Part shown: positions 25,743-38,269 of the stretch, in pieces
How the letters are laid out: every line of letters begins with the position of its first letter
How positions within the stretch are numbered: position 1 is the first letter of the stretch
NCBI RefSeq assembly: GCF_001659605.2
Contig: NC_035174.2
Location: forward strand, 1,800,389-1,864,388
Direction: 5' to 3'
Source: Manihot esculenta
Taxonomy: Eukaryota > Streptophyta > Magnoliopsida > Malpighiales > Euphorbiaceae
DNA length: 64,000 bases
Made by a program: the position numbers and the translations under genes
The notes under the pieces: model-generated
Databases searched by the model: none
What the model saw: only the letters and a program-made list of their open reading frames with translations
Told to the model about the DNA's origin: nothing

Positions 25743-28700
25743 ATGCTCACCGAACTCTCATTTCCTGCAGTCACAAATCAGGGCACAAAACTACACCGTG
25801 TAATTAGCTCTTCTGGGATATGCTTTATACTTTGTTATTTGGATTGTGAATTGCTTCTTACATATCTGAAAAGCATGATTACTTGGATAACTTTCAGTGG
25901 TTAATGATTCTGTTTGGATAATCCATATTTTCTAATATCATTGATTGGGTAATTCTTTGGATTCTTTTACGACTGTTTGCTAAAACGACTTGTGAAATTA
26001 ACGTCCCATTTTCACATGTTCTATATACCAAACTTAATCTACTTTAGCTAACTCAAGATTTACCTGACTTCCGTTATGGTGCGGTCTTACCATCTCAAGG
26101 AGAATTTGTTATGCTAGTGCTTATACTAATCTATTTTAGAAGGGAAATGGCCTCTTTCTTTTGTCAGTATGCATGCCTTCCTTGCTTGCTGAACTGCGTT
26201 TTGTTGTGGCACTGACATGGGACAATATAGAGTACCAAAAACACTCGTTCATCTTAATTTCATAGATTCTCAAATTATTATGTATTTGCGGAACTATAAA
26301 TCGGTGATGATGTCCTCTGCTGGTTTCTCCTACTAATACCTGAGTTTCAGTTTGACCCATTAAAATGATAGTCTGATTTACAGGCTATAAGAAAAACGTG
26401 TATTAATTGGCTTAAATCAAGGTTTTTGATTCTCCTAGCGTTATGTGAGCTATTTATTCCTCTTAATTGCATTCATCATACATGTTGAAGTTGTTTGATA
26501 TACATGTTAAGTGGATTATTGCTGTTCTCTCTCAATTTTTTTAGCTTGTATCTTCAACTTCTCATAATTAGAATCCAAGCTTGCTGGACATAATGCTTCT
26601 CCTGCGCTTCAGGCCGTTCAATCAATTGATATCTTAGGATCTGCATTGTCAAATCTGAAGGTGAAGCCTTCAAACTTGCCATGTAGATTCCAAAGAAGGC
26701 AGTGGCATCCAAGTTGCAGCAATCAATTATTAGCATTTCATAGGAGGAACTCGACACCAAGAACTTTAGCTTTTGCAATTCCAAATGAAAGCGATCAGGT
26801 GGAAAGTGGCAGCTGTTATGGTTTTGCTGATGATCAAACGGATTTATCTTTGGAAGAAAATGATTGTCTCAATCATTCAGATGCAGAAGTTGTTTCTTCT
26901 CTTTCGTACTCAGAAGCTGACCTTGCGCATACAGTTGAGCTTCTAGGAGAACAAGGAAGCCTCCTTGACAAAATAAAAGCTATTCAATTGCATGTCTTAG
27001 CATCAGAACAATGGAACGCTTCACAACTCCAATTGTGTCACAGGTAGATTTATTGCTTTTAGATGTAGTTCTTCCTTTAGGCCTTGGTCTTATATTGTTA
27101 ACTTCATGTCAACTAGAGGCAATTGAGTAAGCACAGGCTGCAAGCCTGCAACATTCCCCATTAGATAATGGCTTAAACCAAACTAGACAAATGAATGAGA
27201 GTATAGTAAAATAATTCTGCATATTATTATAACATGTACACACATTATATTGGCAGAAGGCAGATATCCCATACCTTCTCTTCCCATCACAACTTGAAGG
27301 TAGAACCAGCTTCTTGAAAGTTGGAGAAGTATTGCCCTGTTATTTGAGGTGGTAATGCATTCTTTTAATAATCAGCAATTGAGGCTTTCGTTCTCTTTCT
27401 TTCTTTTTTTCTTCGAGTTCTCAACCTTATGGTACTACAGTTTTCTGTGTGAAGGTGGCCATATCATCAAACATACTAGTCAATGGTACGAGCAAGAATG
27501 CTGTTGTGCCACACTGAAATCCTGCCTTCTCTTTTGTAGAAGTCCATCTCTTTATTTGCTACAAGTTTTGTTTCATTATTTCTTAATTTTATGAGCACCA
27601 TCTAATTTTTGGGTTTCTATCATTGCAGAAATTACTTGGTTAGTGCGACAAACTTGATACATTATCTGGCATTGAGATGCCTTGATGTTGAGCAGCTGAA
27701 AGATGATCTTGCTTTGATTGGTCTTTTGAACTTGGAGACTATCAATGCTCATGTCCTTGCAAGTCTTGCTGCAAGCATTCAAATATTGGAGAACTTAAAA
27801 TCTAATTCCCTAAACCCTGAAGAACATGTCACTGGGGAACTCTCTTCTAAAAAAGGATTTGAGCAACAGAAGTATGCAGCGTCTACATTACAAATGATAA
27901 GGAAGAAGGCATCTTTTAATAGGGAGTTATTGTTGGGCCCAACACAAGAGGGCAGAACTACTCATATCATGGTAACAGTTGGCGTGGAAGCTATTGAAAG
28001 TAAAACGTTTATTACTGATCTAATCAATGCAGGGATGTCCATTATTCGAATCAATTGTGCACATGGAAATCCTTGTATTTGGAGTGAAATTATCACCAGA
28101 GTAAGGAAAAGCAGTCAAATGCTAGAAAAACCTTGTCGGATTCTCATGGATTTAGCTGGACCAAAGCTCCGAACTGGAAAGCTGAAGCCTGGTCCGGCTG
28201 TAATGAAAATATCTCCCAAAAAAACTGCTGCTGGAGATGTAATCTTTCCCGCTCAGGTATGGCTGGCTCACAAAGAAGCAGGTCCTCCTCCCTCTCATTT
28301 GTCTCTTGATGCAGTAATTTTCATAGATGACCAAGAATTTCTTCCTAAGCTTGAGGTGGATGACACTTTAAGATTTCGTGATGCTAGAGGAAAGAAAAGG
28401 AGACTCAAGATTGTTAGAAAATTTCATGTTTTTTCTAGTACTGGATACGTGGCTGAGTGTAGTAGGACTGCTTATGTTCAGTCCGGAACAAGACTATATG
28501 TAAAGGGAAAGATAGGCAGGTCTCCTGTTGGACAAGTGGTGGATGTCCCTGCTACTGCACCATCAATCAGACTGAGAGTTGGAGATTTGCTAATAATATC
28601 ACGAGGTAATTCTTCTGGACAAGATGAATTGTCTACATCCATGAGTGGTGCTCATAGGGTTACTTGTTCCTCTGGGTACCTATTTGATTCAGTGAAACCT

Positions 28701-29680
28701 GGTGAGCCCATTGCCTTCGATGATGGAAAGATATGGGGAGTTATCCGAGGAACAAGTATGTCAGAGATTGTGGTCTCTATCACACATGCTGGTCCCAAAG
28801 GCGCGAAACTTGGTTCTGAGAAATCCATTAACATCCCAGAGAGTAATGTTCGCTTTGAAGGACTTACTTCCAAGGATCTTATGGATCTTGAGTTTGTTGC
28901 TGCTCATGCTGACATGGTAGGTGTTTCTTTTGTCCGTGACACGCGCGATATTGCTGTGCTCCGCCAAGAATTAGAGAAGCGGAAACTTCAAAACCTAGGA
29001 ATTGTTCTCAAGATAGAAACAAGGAGTGGGTTTGAGAAATTGTCTTTAGTGCTGTTAGAGGCAATGAGATCCTCAAATCCTTTGGGGGTCATGATTGCTA
29101 GAGGAGATCTCGCAGTGGAATGTGGGTGGGAAAGGTTGGCTGATATGCAGGAGGAAATTCTCTATCTTTGTGGCGCTGCACACATACCAGTCATTTGGGC
29201 AACTCAGGTCTTGGAGTCGCTTGTAAAGTCAGGTTTGCCCACCAGAGCAGAAATCACTGATGCAGCCAATGGACGGAGGTAAAAGCAACATGATACGTGC
29301 TTAGAAAATTTTATTAATAATCTTACCATCTTTTGTCTCAAAGCGTTTATAGGATCTATGTAAGCATGCATTCACACTCTGCCTGGACGTTGATGGCTTT
29401 TGGATCACTATTCCAGAGGCCCTTCTCATTGCTTACCCACAATTACTATGATTAACATTGTTTGAAAGAAGAATTATGACACATGCATCTCTTATGGTCT
29501 ATAAATGAAGAGAATCAAGAGTTGGTTTTCTTGGTCTTGAACAGGGTAAGTTGTGTCATGCTGAACAAAGGGAAACACGTGGTGGAGGCTGTTTCAACTT
29601 TGGACAAGATCCTCCATCCGAAAGCCACCAGGATGAGAGCAGACTTAAAGCCCATTCTACTCTGTAGCCACCTCTTGTGA
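25743..29680 (+). CDS. Divergent pyruvate-kinase-like protein
   Basis: Pyruvate kinase family protein of the plant-specific divergent type (Arabidopsis At3g49160-like); enzymatic activity unproven. Proposed exons are 25743-25799, 26580-27043, 27629-29278 and 29545-29680, giving about 768 residues in phase. Exon 1 ([19 protein letters not shown]) and its junction are the uncertain part: the acceptor CCAAG before 26580 is weak, and an alternative start of the second exon at 26572 would need a different donor. The other two junctions are clear. The family core is visible: [48 protein letters not shown] (active-site region), [20 protein letters not shown] and [25 protein letters not shown]. The B-domain is enlarged and altered, and the protein stops about 50 residues after TRAEITDA, so the C-terminal regulatory domain is missing. 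The Ser-rich N-terminus may carry a plastid-targeting peptide. Confidence 0.85.
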
Positions 29681-29930
29681 TAAAAAGTTCTTCTCAGTGA
29701 ATAATTGTGTCTCCATCCATTGGATTCTGTAATTTTCTTTTTCTTTTTGGTCTTATAGGTGTAATATTTTCCATTTCCGTAGTTAGTAATTGTAAATTTT
29801 GGATTATGCATGATATATTACTGTGATTGCATTAAAATATGGGCTACTGAACATTAGGATCATTCTCTCCTCAACCAGCCTCTTTGAAATTGCGTAGGTG
29901 ACATTTTATGAAGGGACATGCTAATATTCT

Positions 29931-30082
29931 TAGGGTTGTTTGGCATTGAGTTTGAAATTAAAAAATTTTTGTGAAAAATTATTATTTTAAATACTGTCGA
30001 AGAAAAGCAGTTTGAGAAAAATTATTTTATTATTTGTGTTTTGCTCAATCGTAGCTCAAACAACAATGCCAACAGACCCTTA
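29931..30082. mobile_element. hAT-like miniature inverted-repeat element
   Basis: About 150 bp flanked by imperfect terminal inverted repeats: TAGGGTTGTTTGGCATTG on the left and the reverse complement of TAAGGGTCTGTTGGCATTG on the right. Ends with GGGT.TGTTTGGC are typical of plant hAT-derived MITEs. The interior is AT-rich and non-coding. A clear 8-bp target duplication is not visible. It lies between the 3' ends of two convergent genes. Confidence 0.6.
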
Positions 30083-30347
30083 GTAAATCCAATGGTTGTG
30101 GCAGGTATTCATTCTTGCTTTTCAGTTTTTGGAAAGAGAAGAAAAATAATAGCTGGTCGCCTTTCTGATATATGATGAATGAAAACCAACTACAATTTTT
30201 TTCTTTTTTGGAAGAGCTGAAAAAAATACACTAAGAAAACCATATACAAAAAGATAATGTGCTACCTCATTAAGCCAACAAGAAGTAACTATTAACTGTG
30301 CATCCCAAGTTAACCAGTCTCCCCTTTTTCATTTCTATGTTGGCTCT

Positions 30348-33300
30348 CTATCTTTCTTCGGCTGTAAAATCGGGTTCTGCAGGCTTTTGAAGCAGCATTG
30401 GAGGAACCCTCTTCAACAACCTTGCCTTCTGAGGACCAGTATACCGTGAAGCTCGAAGTGCATTAGCAGCAAATCGTGAGGCATATATGGTGGCACCTAA
30501 ACTCGGTGAGTTTCCACTCGTATTGCCTAATGCATCTTGCAACCTATTCTCCTCTTGTTGTAGAGACTCTTCAAGCTTCCTTTTACTATACCTGCGCCAT
30601 GCAGCTTGTATAAAGCATGCTGCCCAGGTCCTCCACTGTTGTGAGTAGAACCTGAATGTGTGGCGAAGTTGCTTACTGTGTAGTCTCCGGAATTGAGAAG
30701 CAACGAATTTCAAGTCATCAGCCGATAGAGCAAAGGCCTCGACATCAGTAAGGGTCCGAACAGTTCTGGTTGAGATTGGAAGGTTAGATGAGGAGTGGGG
30801 ATCTAAGGCCCATGTAAGCAATTCTTCTCCACAAAAGTCACCAGCTGTAAGGTATTCAGAGTTGAAGAAGCCAGTTCTTCCACCATTGGTGGTCATGGTT
30901 ATAAGCTTGCCTCGCATGATGAATAGCATCTCATCAACTGGGTCTCCCTCGCCGACAATGTAGCTTTCCTCTATGTAGAGCGTTGGCTTGAGCCTGTCAC
31001 ACATTGCATCTAGCAGTTGCTCGTCCATCTTTTCAAATATTGGTACCTTGAAATACACATCCAGGACAGGAGGATGAATTAAAGCTTCAGAGATTATTGA
31101 ACACGCATAGAGAAACAAAGATACTCTTGGGTGAAATGCTTTTGGCCATTAAGGTGTTACAAGGAAAAGAAAAGACAACTAAAGATAATTATCAGTTTTC
31201 TTTTACTGTTTTAACTAGGAAAAGAACCCGGCCTGCACTGCAATTCCAATAACAAATACTGCATTATTCTCACAAACTACTGTGATATTCACAGCAACTA
31301 TTACGTCATTCTATCAGAACACTGCCCCAAGTCGCTATAAATCACTAAAACCTGGAGCCAAGCATGATTGTTCATACAAGCCAGAAAAAGCATTTTTCCC
31401 CTCTGTGAACATAAAAACAGAAGAACAAAAAAAGGGGATATAATGGTAATATATCTCTTCATACAATGCTGAATTAAATCATAACAAGGCGTAGGAAACA
31501 GTCCATAAAAGATAACTTCGTCACATGCAGCTCTCCTAGAAATAAAAGGAGAAGGAACTCACCCTCATAAGCAACGCCAAGCAGAGATGACGTTTTATGT
31601 CTCTTCTAAGGTCCTTGGGAAGATTATGCACCAGATTCTCTTCATCAACACCTCTGGTTTGTTGCATTTGTATTGTTCATGTCGCCTGATCCGCTCCCTC
31701 AGATTCTCAGGAAGCAAGCGGTGAGACATCCATTGTTCTGCATCTCGCTTCTTAACTCTCATTTCCTCCAATCTTCTGGTTGTGGATTGTAGATATGTCT
31801 GTTCCAGAGAAACTTTAGTTCATCAAGATATTGTGCCAAACCATCCAGTTAATTTCACTTACGCATAATTATCAGCCACGCTAAACCATTATAAACTTTC
31901 ACAAAGCAGTGTTGTTCAGACATGTGGAAAATTGAAATGACTCCATTCAACAACAATAAAAGGAAACAGATAAAGCGCCGTACCACTGATGACAAATCAC
32001 ATGTTCATTTCTCAAAATGCACATAAGTAGATGTATGAGTACAAAGACAAGGACATCCAAATATCTTCAGAGAGTAACTTACTAAGTTCTTTGATTCTTT
32101 CTCATTAAAAGAATAAAAGGAAGTTTTGAAGTAAATTCAACCACCATATCATATTGCTAATAAGGGATTCCCCATCAGATATCCAAAATCTAGCATCCCA
32201 ACGACACAAAATGCAACTAATGCTCAAGCTTCATTATATAACTGGTCAAAATATTCATGAACAGTTTTATGCCATAATCAATTATGTGTATACCTTGATG
32301 GCCGCCCCTGGATTTTGGATTCTAATAAGTACTAGTAAGATAACAACCCGAACAAAAACTGATTAATAAAGCACATAACTAAATCATGTCTATTCCCTTC
32401 CTCTAAACATCATAGCATAGCAACAAAATGGAAATTAATTACCAACCTGCATATTTCCTATGAGAAACGAAAACAATACCAATCCTGAGATGGAAATCAC
32501 AAGAGCAAAGCAGATTTCCCAGACAAAGGTGCGTGTAGGTTTTGACCAAGAGAACTGCAAAAAGGAGCAAGGTACAAGGTATCAGATACCCTTCTAAAAC
32601 TGCATAGTGCTTCTAAAAAAATCTTAATTAGAAGGAGCCAGGTACAACATTTTAGATACCCTTCTAAAAGTGCACAGTGCTTCAAAAAATCTTAATTAGA
32701 AATGGATAGAGATGGGACCAGAGAACAAAATTATGCATGAGAGAACAAAGACTGAAAGGCCAAACAATCAGCAACACGCCAGCTAAAAAATTGTTCCCTT
32801 CAAAGATGAAAAATAAAAAATAAAAACACAAACCTCAGATTTCGCAGGCCCCACCAAAAGCAGTAAAAGAACTTCTTTGGGAAATCATTAGATGCCACAA
32901 CACCAGATTGAAGGGCATCAAGGAATATTCCAAAGTCAAAAAACGTTGTATTTGGTGCCTGTATAGAGCATGAGACATTCAGAAATCCTGTATTGTCTCC
33001 TTTATTAGGACCACAATACAAATAATCACGGATGCAACCAGAACCATGACATTCTTTTCTCCAGCATGTTGTTTCTCTTTCTATGGAAAACAAATACCAA
33101 AAGGCTCCAAGTACCTATAGGGAACAGCCAGTCAATGAATATTTGATGACAATAAATAGCTCAAAGACGTCCATAATTTATGCAAGAACATAGAACTTTT
33201 TTTTTCCACATTACTTTCCAATTATCTGCTGCAACCTACATTATTACATTAAACAGAACAAGACAAGAGCCAAATTGTTTCACACATAGAGAGAAAGAGA

Positions 33301-35288
33301 GAGAGAGAAATAAATTTGTGCACCTGTTAATGTTGCAGACAACATCAAAATATATAAACACAAAAGTAGTCTTGTACGGAATTTCCAAATAGTTAAAAAG
33401 TAACAGAAATAATCACATAAAGAGAGGTGAACATCTCCATCAATGCTAGCACATAAATCCAAGCCCCTAGTGTCCACCTCCAGTTTATTAGTGTATGCCA
33501 CTGAAACCTTTGTGATTCACCTTATAAAAGCAGTCTATGCCTCTCATTTGTTTTACCATAAAATGAATGCTTATCTCATAATCAAACTTACATGACTAGC
33601 AACCATGTAAAGGAAAAGATTAAATGCAGCCCCTGCCCATGCAGTTTCTGTCAATATGCCAGAAGTCCTTGTAACTTCCTTATACAATGGATACAGTCGC
33701 ATAAATCTTGGCAAATACTGGAAGCAAACAACAAATTTTAACAAGTTCTTCGTATTCAAAGATCTTGAGCCTCTCATTTTTGGAATGACCACTAGAATTA
33801 CCACCTGGTGTAGCACAGCAAGTTAGAAATCCACAGAAACTATTGAAGTTCCCAGTAAATTGCTAATTTAGAGGAAATTATTGCCTATGAAAGTTTCAAG
33901 TACAATAATTTTGAAAATTTAGAGCTTCTAAAACAACATAATAGCCCTTCTCATAAGTTGGCTGATAAATATTTCAGCAACACACATGCATGATACAGCG
34001 ATTTTCCTCACCTCCGGGAGTGGAAGAACTGCGAGGATGTCAATTAGGAAATATGATGACAAATACCTCTTGGCTATTGCCCAAGAATCTTCAACTAAAA
34101 CACCTCTTCCAAATACTCGAGAAGAAGGAGCAATAAAACCAGAACGAAACTGAAAAATAATATGAAGTATGTAAAACATATCTGTGAATGAACGCAAAAC
34201 ACTAGCTGTAGTCTCCATCTTGTTGTCTAAGTCAAGACACTTCTTATTATCATTAATCACAGGTACGTAAAAGAACAAAGGATCCAGTGAAACAGCAATC
34301 ACACATGACAATACAAATATCTTATTCCACTTTTGAAGGAAAGACCCCTGTGGGTCAAGAATTTTATTCCTGGAATTCAAGCCTTTAGCATTACTACGAC
34401 CAAATGAGTATGATTTCAATGCTTCTCTAATCCTTTTGATTCTTTCAGATCCAGATTCTAATCCCCCATGAAACTCGTCAGAAACAGAGCTTATAGTCAT
34501 CCTAATTTTTCCTGAATGCATCCCATTGCTGGAAGAATATTGCAGTCCAGTACTCTTCTCTGACTTCTGATCCTGAAACCTGAAGAACACATTATCAACA
34601 AGAATAGTGACTCAATACGATCCACTTAAGTTGAAAAATCATAAGTCAAAACAATCACAAGATATGTTAAAGGTGCCCAAGAATTATAGAAAATCTCAAA
34701 ATCAAACTCAAATTTAGATGCTATAAGTTTCAATCCAATGAAATGTTAATTATGTTGGAAGCAAGGGAGAAAGGCAAACTGACTGTGATACAAGCAGCCA
34801 AAACTATAACGAAAATTGCAAAAACATAATGTATTGTAATTACATGCGATGCCTCATACTTGGACGCTCTAGTGGTGGTCTATTCCACCACTTGCATGTC
34901 TGAACAAGGTAGCAGCAGTGATGCCACAATAGAAAGGTTTGACTAGAATTTTATTTTCAAAATGAAAGGGTGATTTTCTGTCACTAAACGAAAATAAAAT
35001 TATATTGAAAGTGCTATCTTAGAGTTGCTATACTGCTGATTTGCTTTCTAAATTTAACATTTCTGATGGTGACTCTTTTACTCCTGCACCTGCTAATATT
35101 CATTTTCTTTGTGCTCACATGATAGTTAATTGTTACTCAGTTAATTGTTACTCAAATCTCATAATAATATCTCAGACTGAAGCTTATAACGCCAGCAAGA
35201 AGTAATTATAGGGAAGAAAAACATTTCAAAATAATTAGTCAGTTTTAAAAGAAACTAACGTCACAATCTTCTCCTGTTGATAATTCAT
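30348..35288 (-). pseudogene. CNGC1: CNGC1-type cyclic nucleotide-gated channel gene with two frameshifts
   Basis: Plasma-membrane, Ca2+-permeable cation channel gated by cyclic nucleotides and calmodulin. Exons on the minus strand: 35288-35260, 34579-34012, 33804-33592, 33114-32834, 32554-32447, 31798-31563 and 31046-30348. The start (MNYQQEKIV, then FQDQKSEKS) and the end (LLQKPAEPDF) match group I CNGCs. Membrane segments are in exons 2-5, the pore-region signature is near FPKKFFYCFWWGLRNL, the cyclic nucleotide-binding domain is in the last exon (VGEGDPVDEMLFIMRGKL, GDFCGEELLTWALDP) and the IQ-type calmodulin site is AACFIQAAWRRYSKR. Exon 5 lacks 4 nt relative to the family and to flanking phases (near 32529/32530), and exon 6 is 236 nt where phase requires 237 (loss near 31665). 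Read literally, the protein stops within exon 5. It is either a recent pseudogene or the result of assembly errors. The exon at 35288 begins after an acceptor at 35313, so a leader lies upstream to about 36.2 kb. Confidence 0.85.
32562..32699. repeat. Tandem duplication, two 70-bp units, in a CNGC1 intron
   Basis: Units 32562-32631 and 32632-32699 are near-identical (shared AGATACCCTTCTAAAA and ATCTTAATTAG, few substitutions). The pair sits in the intron only a few bases upstream of the acceptor of the exon that carries the 4-nt loss. Confidence 0.9.
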
Positions 35289-36259
35289 GACCGTAGCTTA
35301 TTGAAGTTACAATCTGCATGAAAATCCAACCTTCAAATAAATAAAGCCAAGAATCTTACTCAAACGCTGCAGAGAAGTCGAATGACAACCCCTGAAAAAA
35401 AAATTTAAAAGAAAATTGTATTAAAACACCCCTCTTTAAACACAAACCCAAATGCAACTTTTGCTGGCCGTGAATATCAAGGCACAACACATACAACGGT
35501 AATTCAATGGACGTTAAAAACAACAAAGCCGGTCATGGAACTAACTAATACTGCCATCAGTACAAACATTAAATAAAACAAATTCACAAACCTTCTCTTC
35601 GGATAAAGCTTCTTGAAAATTGCTGTGTTTAGATACTCAGTAGTGCTGCCAATCAAAAGCATTTTAAAATTAGGATTATCAGATGAAAGTAACAAGAGGT
35701 ATGATCAATTTCCCCAAAGATATCAAGTTGCAGTACGCCATTAATATCCTTGCAGAAATATCTCGATTGGCAAATGAGAATTCCCACAGTACTAAGCTCC
35801 TTCTAAGTATAATCCGTGCATGCGAAAAATAAAAAGATACCTAAAAAGAAGTCCCAACTTAAAATGGACTAACCAAATGGTAGGAAGTAGAAAATCCGCC
35901 CCCAAAAAAAAGTAAAAATAAAAACTTTTCTCTATCGCTTTCAAATGAAATGTGAAATCAGCACGCCAGAAAATCTAAATTTAGAAATAGAAACTGACAT
36001 GCAGAGCTTGATAAACTAAAACAAATCAAGTAATCGAAACAAATTGAAGAATTCAATAATGAAAATGAAGAGAGAAAAAGTAGAGGATGCCAATGAAAAA
36101 AGAATATATCAATGATTAATAAACGACTGCGGTTCCATATCAAAAAGTAAAGAACTTTTCTTCATCTCGTGCTTCTTGTGAGGAAGACGAAGAGAGGAAT
36201 CATGAGGAAGAAGCTTCTTGGAAACGTCCGGAACAAACAGTTGATGAGCCGGGACCCAC

Positions 36260-37200
36260 TTTTTTTGCTATATAAGCAGTTGCTCAGGTGAAGCATTCTG
36301 TTTGGTGTTTGCTCCTTTCCGCCTCCGCCGCTGTAAATGCGCGCGAAGTTGTATTGGTGATGATATGAAATTTTGAACTCTGATGAGCGCCAAGTGATGA
36401 TCGACGCGCGATTATTAAATGCTGGTGCCGGTGCCGTAGTCTTACTTTGTCATTGACAAATAATCGTCACCTTCGACCTTGGGCCCGTCACCTGAATCTA
36501 TGTCTCCCCTCCGTGTCGGATCCTCCTCTACGGTTAAAATACTTATTATATATGTTTTTAAGCAGCGATTGGGGTTTGGACAATCGAGTATCCACTGAAC
36601 TAAATCAAAATTGACATTAAATCAATATTTTATACGTGAAAATTAAAAAATAAGGTACGAAATTTCAGAATAAGTCAATATAATATCGATGAATGAATTA
36701 TTATTCCTGATTATTATTATTATTAAGTTTCAGCACCAAGCCACAAGTATCAATGATCTGAAAGACTATTGGATGATGCACTTAGCAGCCATGTAAATAT
36801 AAGGAGCTTGCTTGTTATTTTGATTAAAATATGTGAAAAAAGTTTATATTATTAAATGTTTTTTTTTTTTGAAAATATTAAAATGTTTGATTTTATATGA
36901 TAGTAATCCTACAATTATTAAATCAAAATTTTAATTAAAAATTATGTATTTACTTTATGTTGTATTAAAAGTAAAGTTCATAAATTTTATTATTGTTCGT
37001 AGTAAATCAGACAAAATTAAAGAAATAATTAATTATTAATAAAATAACTAATGAGTAATTAGCTTATGTAATTTAAAAATATATTTTTTATTTGTCATAA
37101 AAATATAAAACTATATATACCTTATCTTTTTAGACCTTAAAAAGCCTCAATGATTACTAGGGTCCGTCTTACTTACAATAGTCCCAAACGCATATGATAA
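36260..37200. other. Intergenic between divergent CNGC1 and PP2C genes
   Basis: About 1 kb separates the 5' ends of two divergently oriented genes. 36,300-36,540 is GC-richer and could belong to the channel gene promoter; 36,600-37,130 is AT-rich with short TTA and T runs. No gene is recognised. Confidence 0.45.
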
Positions 37201-38269
37201 TCGCTAAAGTAGATGCATGAAGACTGCCACGTTGCCACTTCTCTTGGGTGCGTAGCTAAAAAAGGCCACTTCATTCTCCTTCTTTCTGCAATCTCGCACT
37301 CTCCTCCATACTCATACGCTCACGCTACTGTATATCGACAAATCTCCCCACTCTCACTGTTTCTCTATTCCTCTCTCTCCGACTACGTTTTCAGATTCCC
37401 TGAGTTTATAGAGAGAGGAAGTTATCAGCTGATTCAGATCCTCCACTTTCGAACCAGATCATAACTCCGATCCGATCCCCTCCTCAAAACTCGCGGTTTT
37501 TCAACCAGAGATCCGAATTTTTTTGAAAAATTTCCGTTTTTATTTCAAGGGGAACTTCTTTCTCTATCTCTATCTTAAGCTCTTTATTACGTTTTGATTT
37601 CCAGCTGCTTTGGAGACTAGTAGATTAAAGGTAAGATGTCAATTTGTTCGTGGTTATGTAAGGATGTGCTTGATTGATTTGGTTTTCTTTCTTGCATCCT
37701 TAGATGTACATCTCGTTTTATAGCTGAGTTAACTCATACCCATAAATTTTTAAGGGAAAAAAAAATCAAAATTGTATATATATCCATGACTGTCTCTATC
37801 TCTATATGTTAATTCAATCTTAAGATAATGCAGCTCAATTTTGCAAATTAATGTGAATAATTTTCGTGAGTTAATGCCGATTTCAGTTGTTAAAAGTAAT
37901 TTTACCTGCGTCACCCAAAGAAAAAAAAAAAAAAACCTTCAATACATGAACTCCCAGCACTTCTTTTGAACTGTTAACGACATTTCAATTTGTTGATAAT
38001 TAGTTAACATCTGGTATCGTTTGATAATCTTTTGTATTGTCGAGGAAAACGCTGATTTAGCATCACAATTAATGTAGAGAGAGAGGGAGAGACAGAGAAC
38101 TTCCATCTCTTGCACTCCATACAACTAGGTCATGCTTCAATCTATCAATTGTTTTTGTTGTTTTTAATAATCTGTGGTGAATTTGATTATGACATATGAC
38201 TTTTCATGATGATCTTCGCAGCTGATCCTTGGGTTAGAGATCTGGCATTGTAGGCCAGATTGCTATTAG

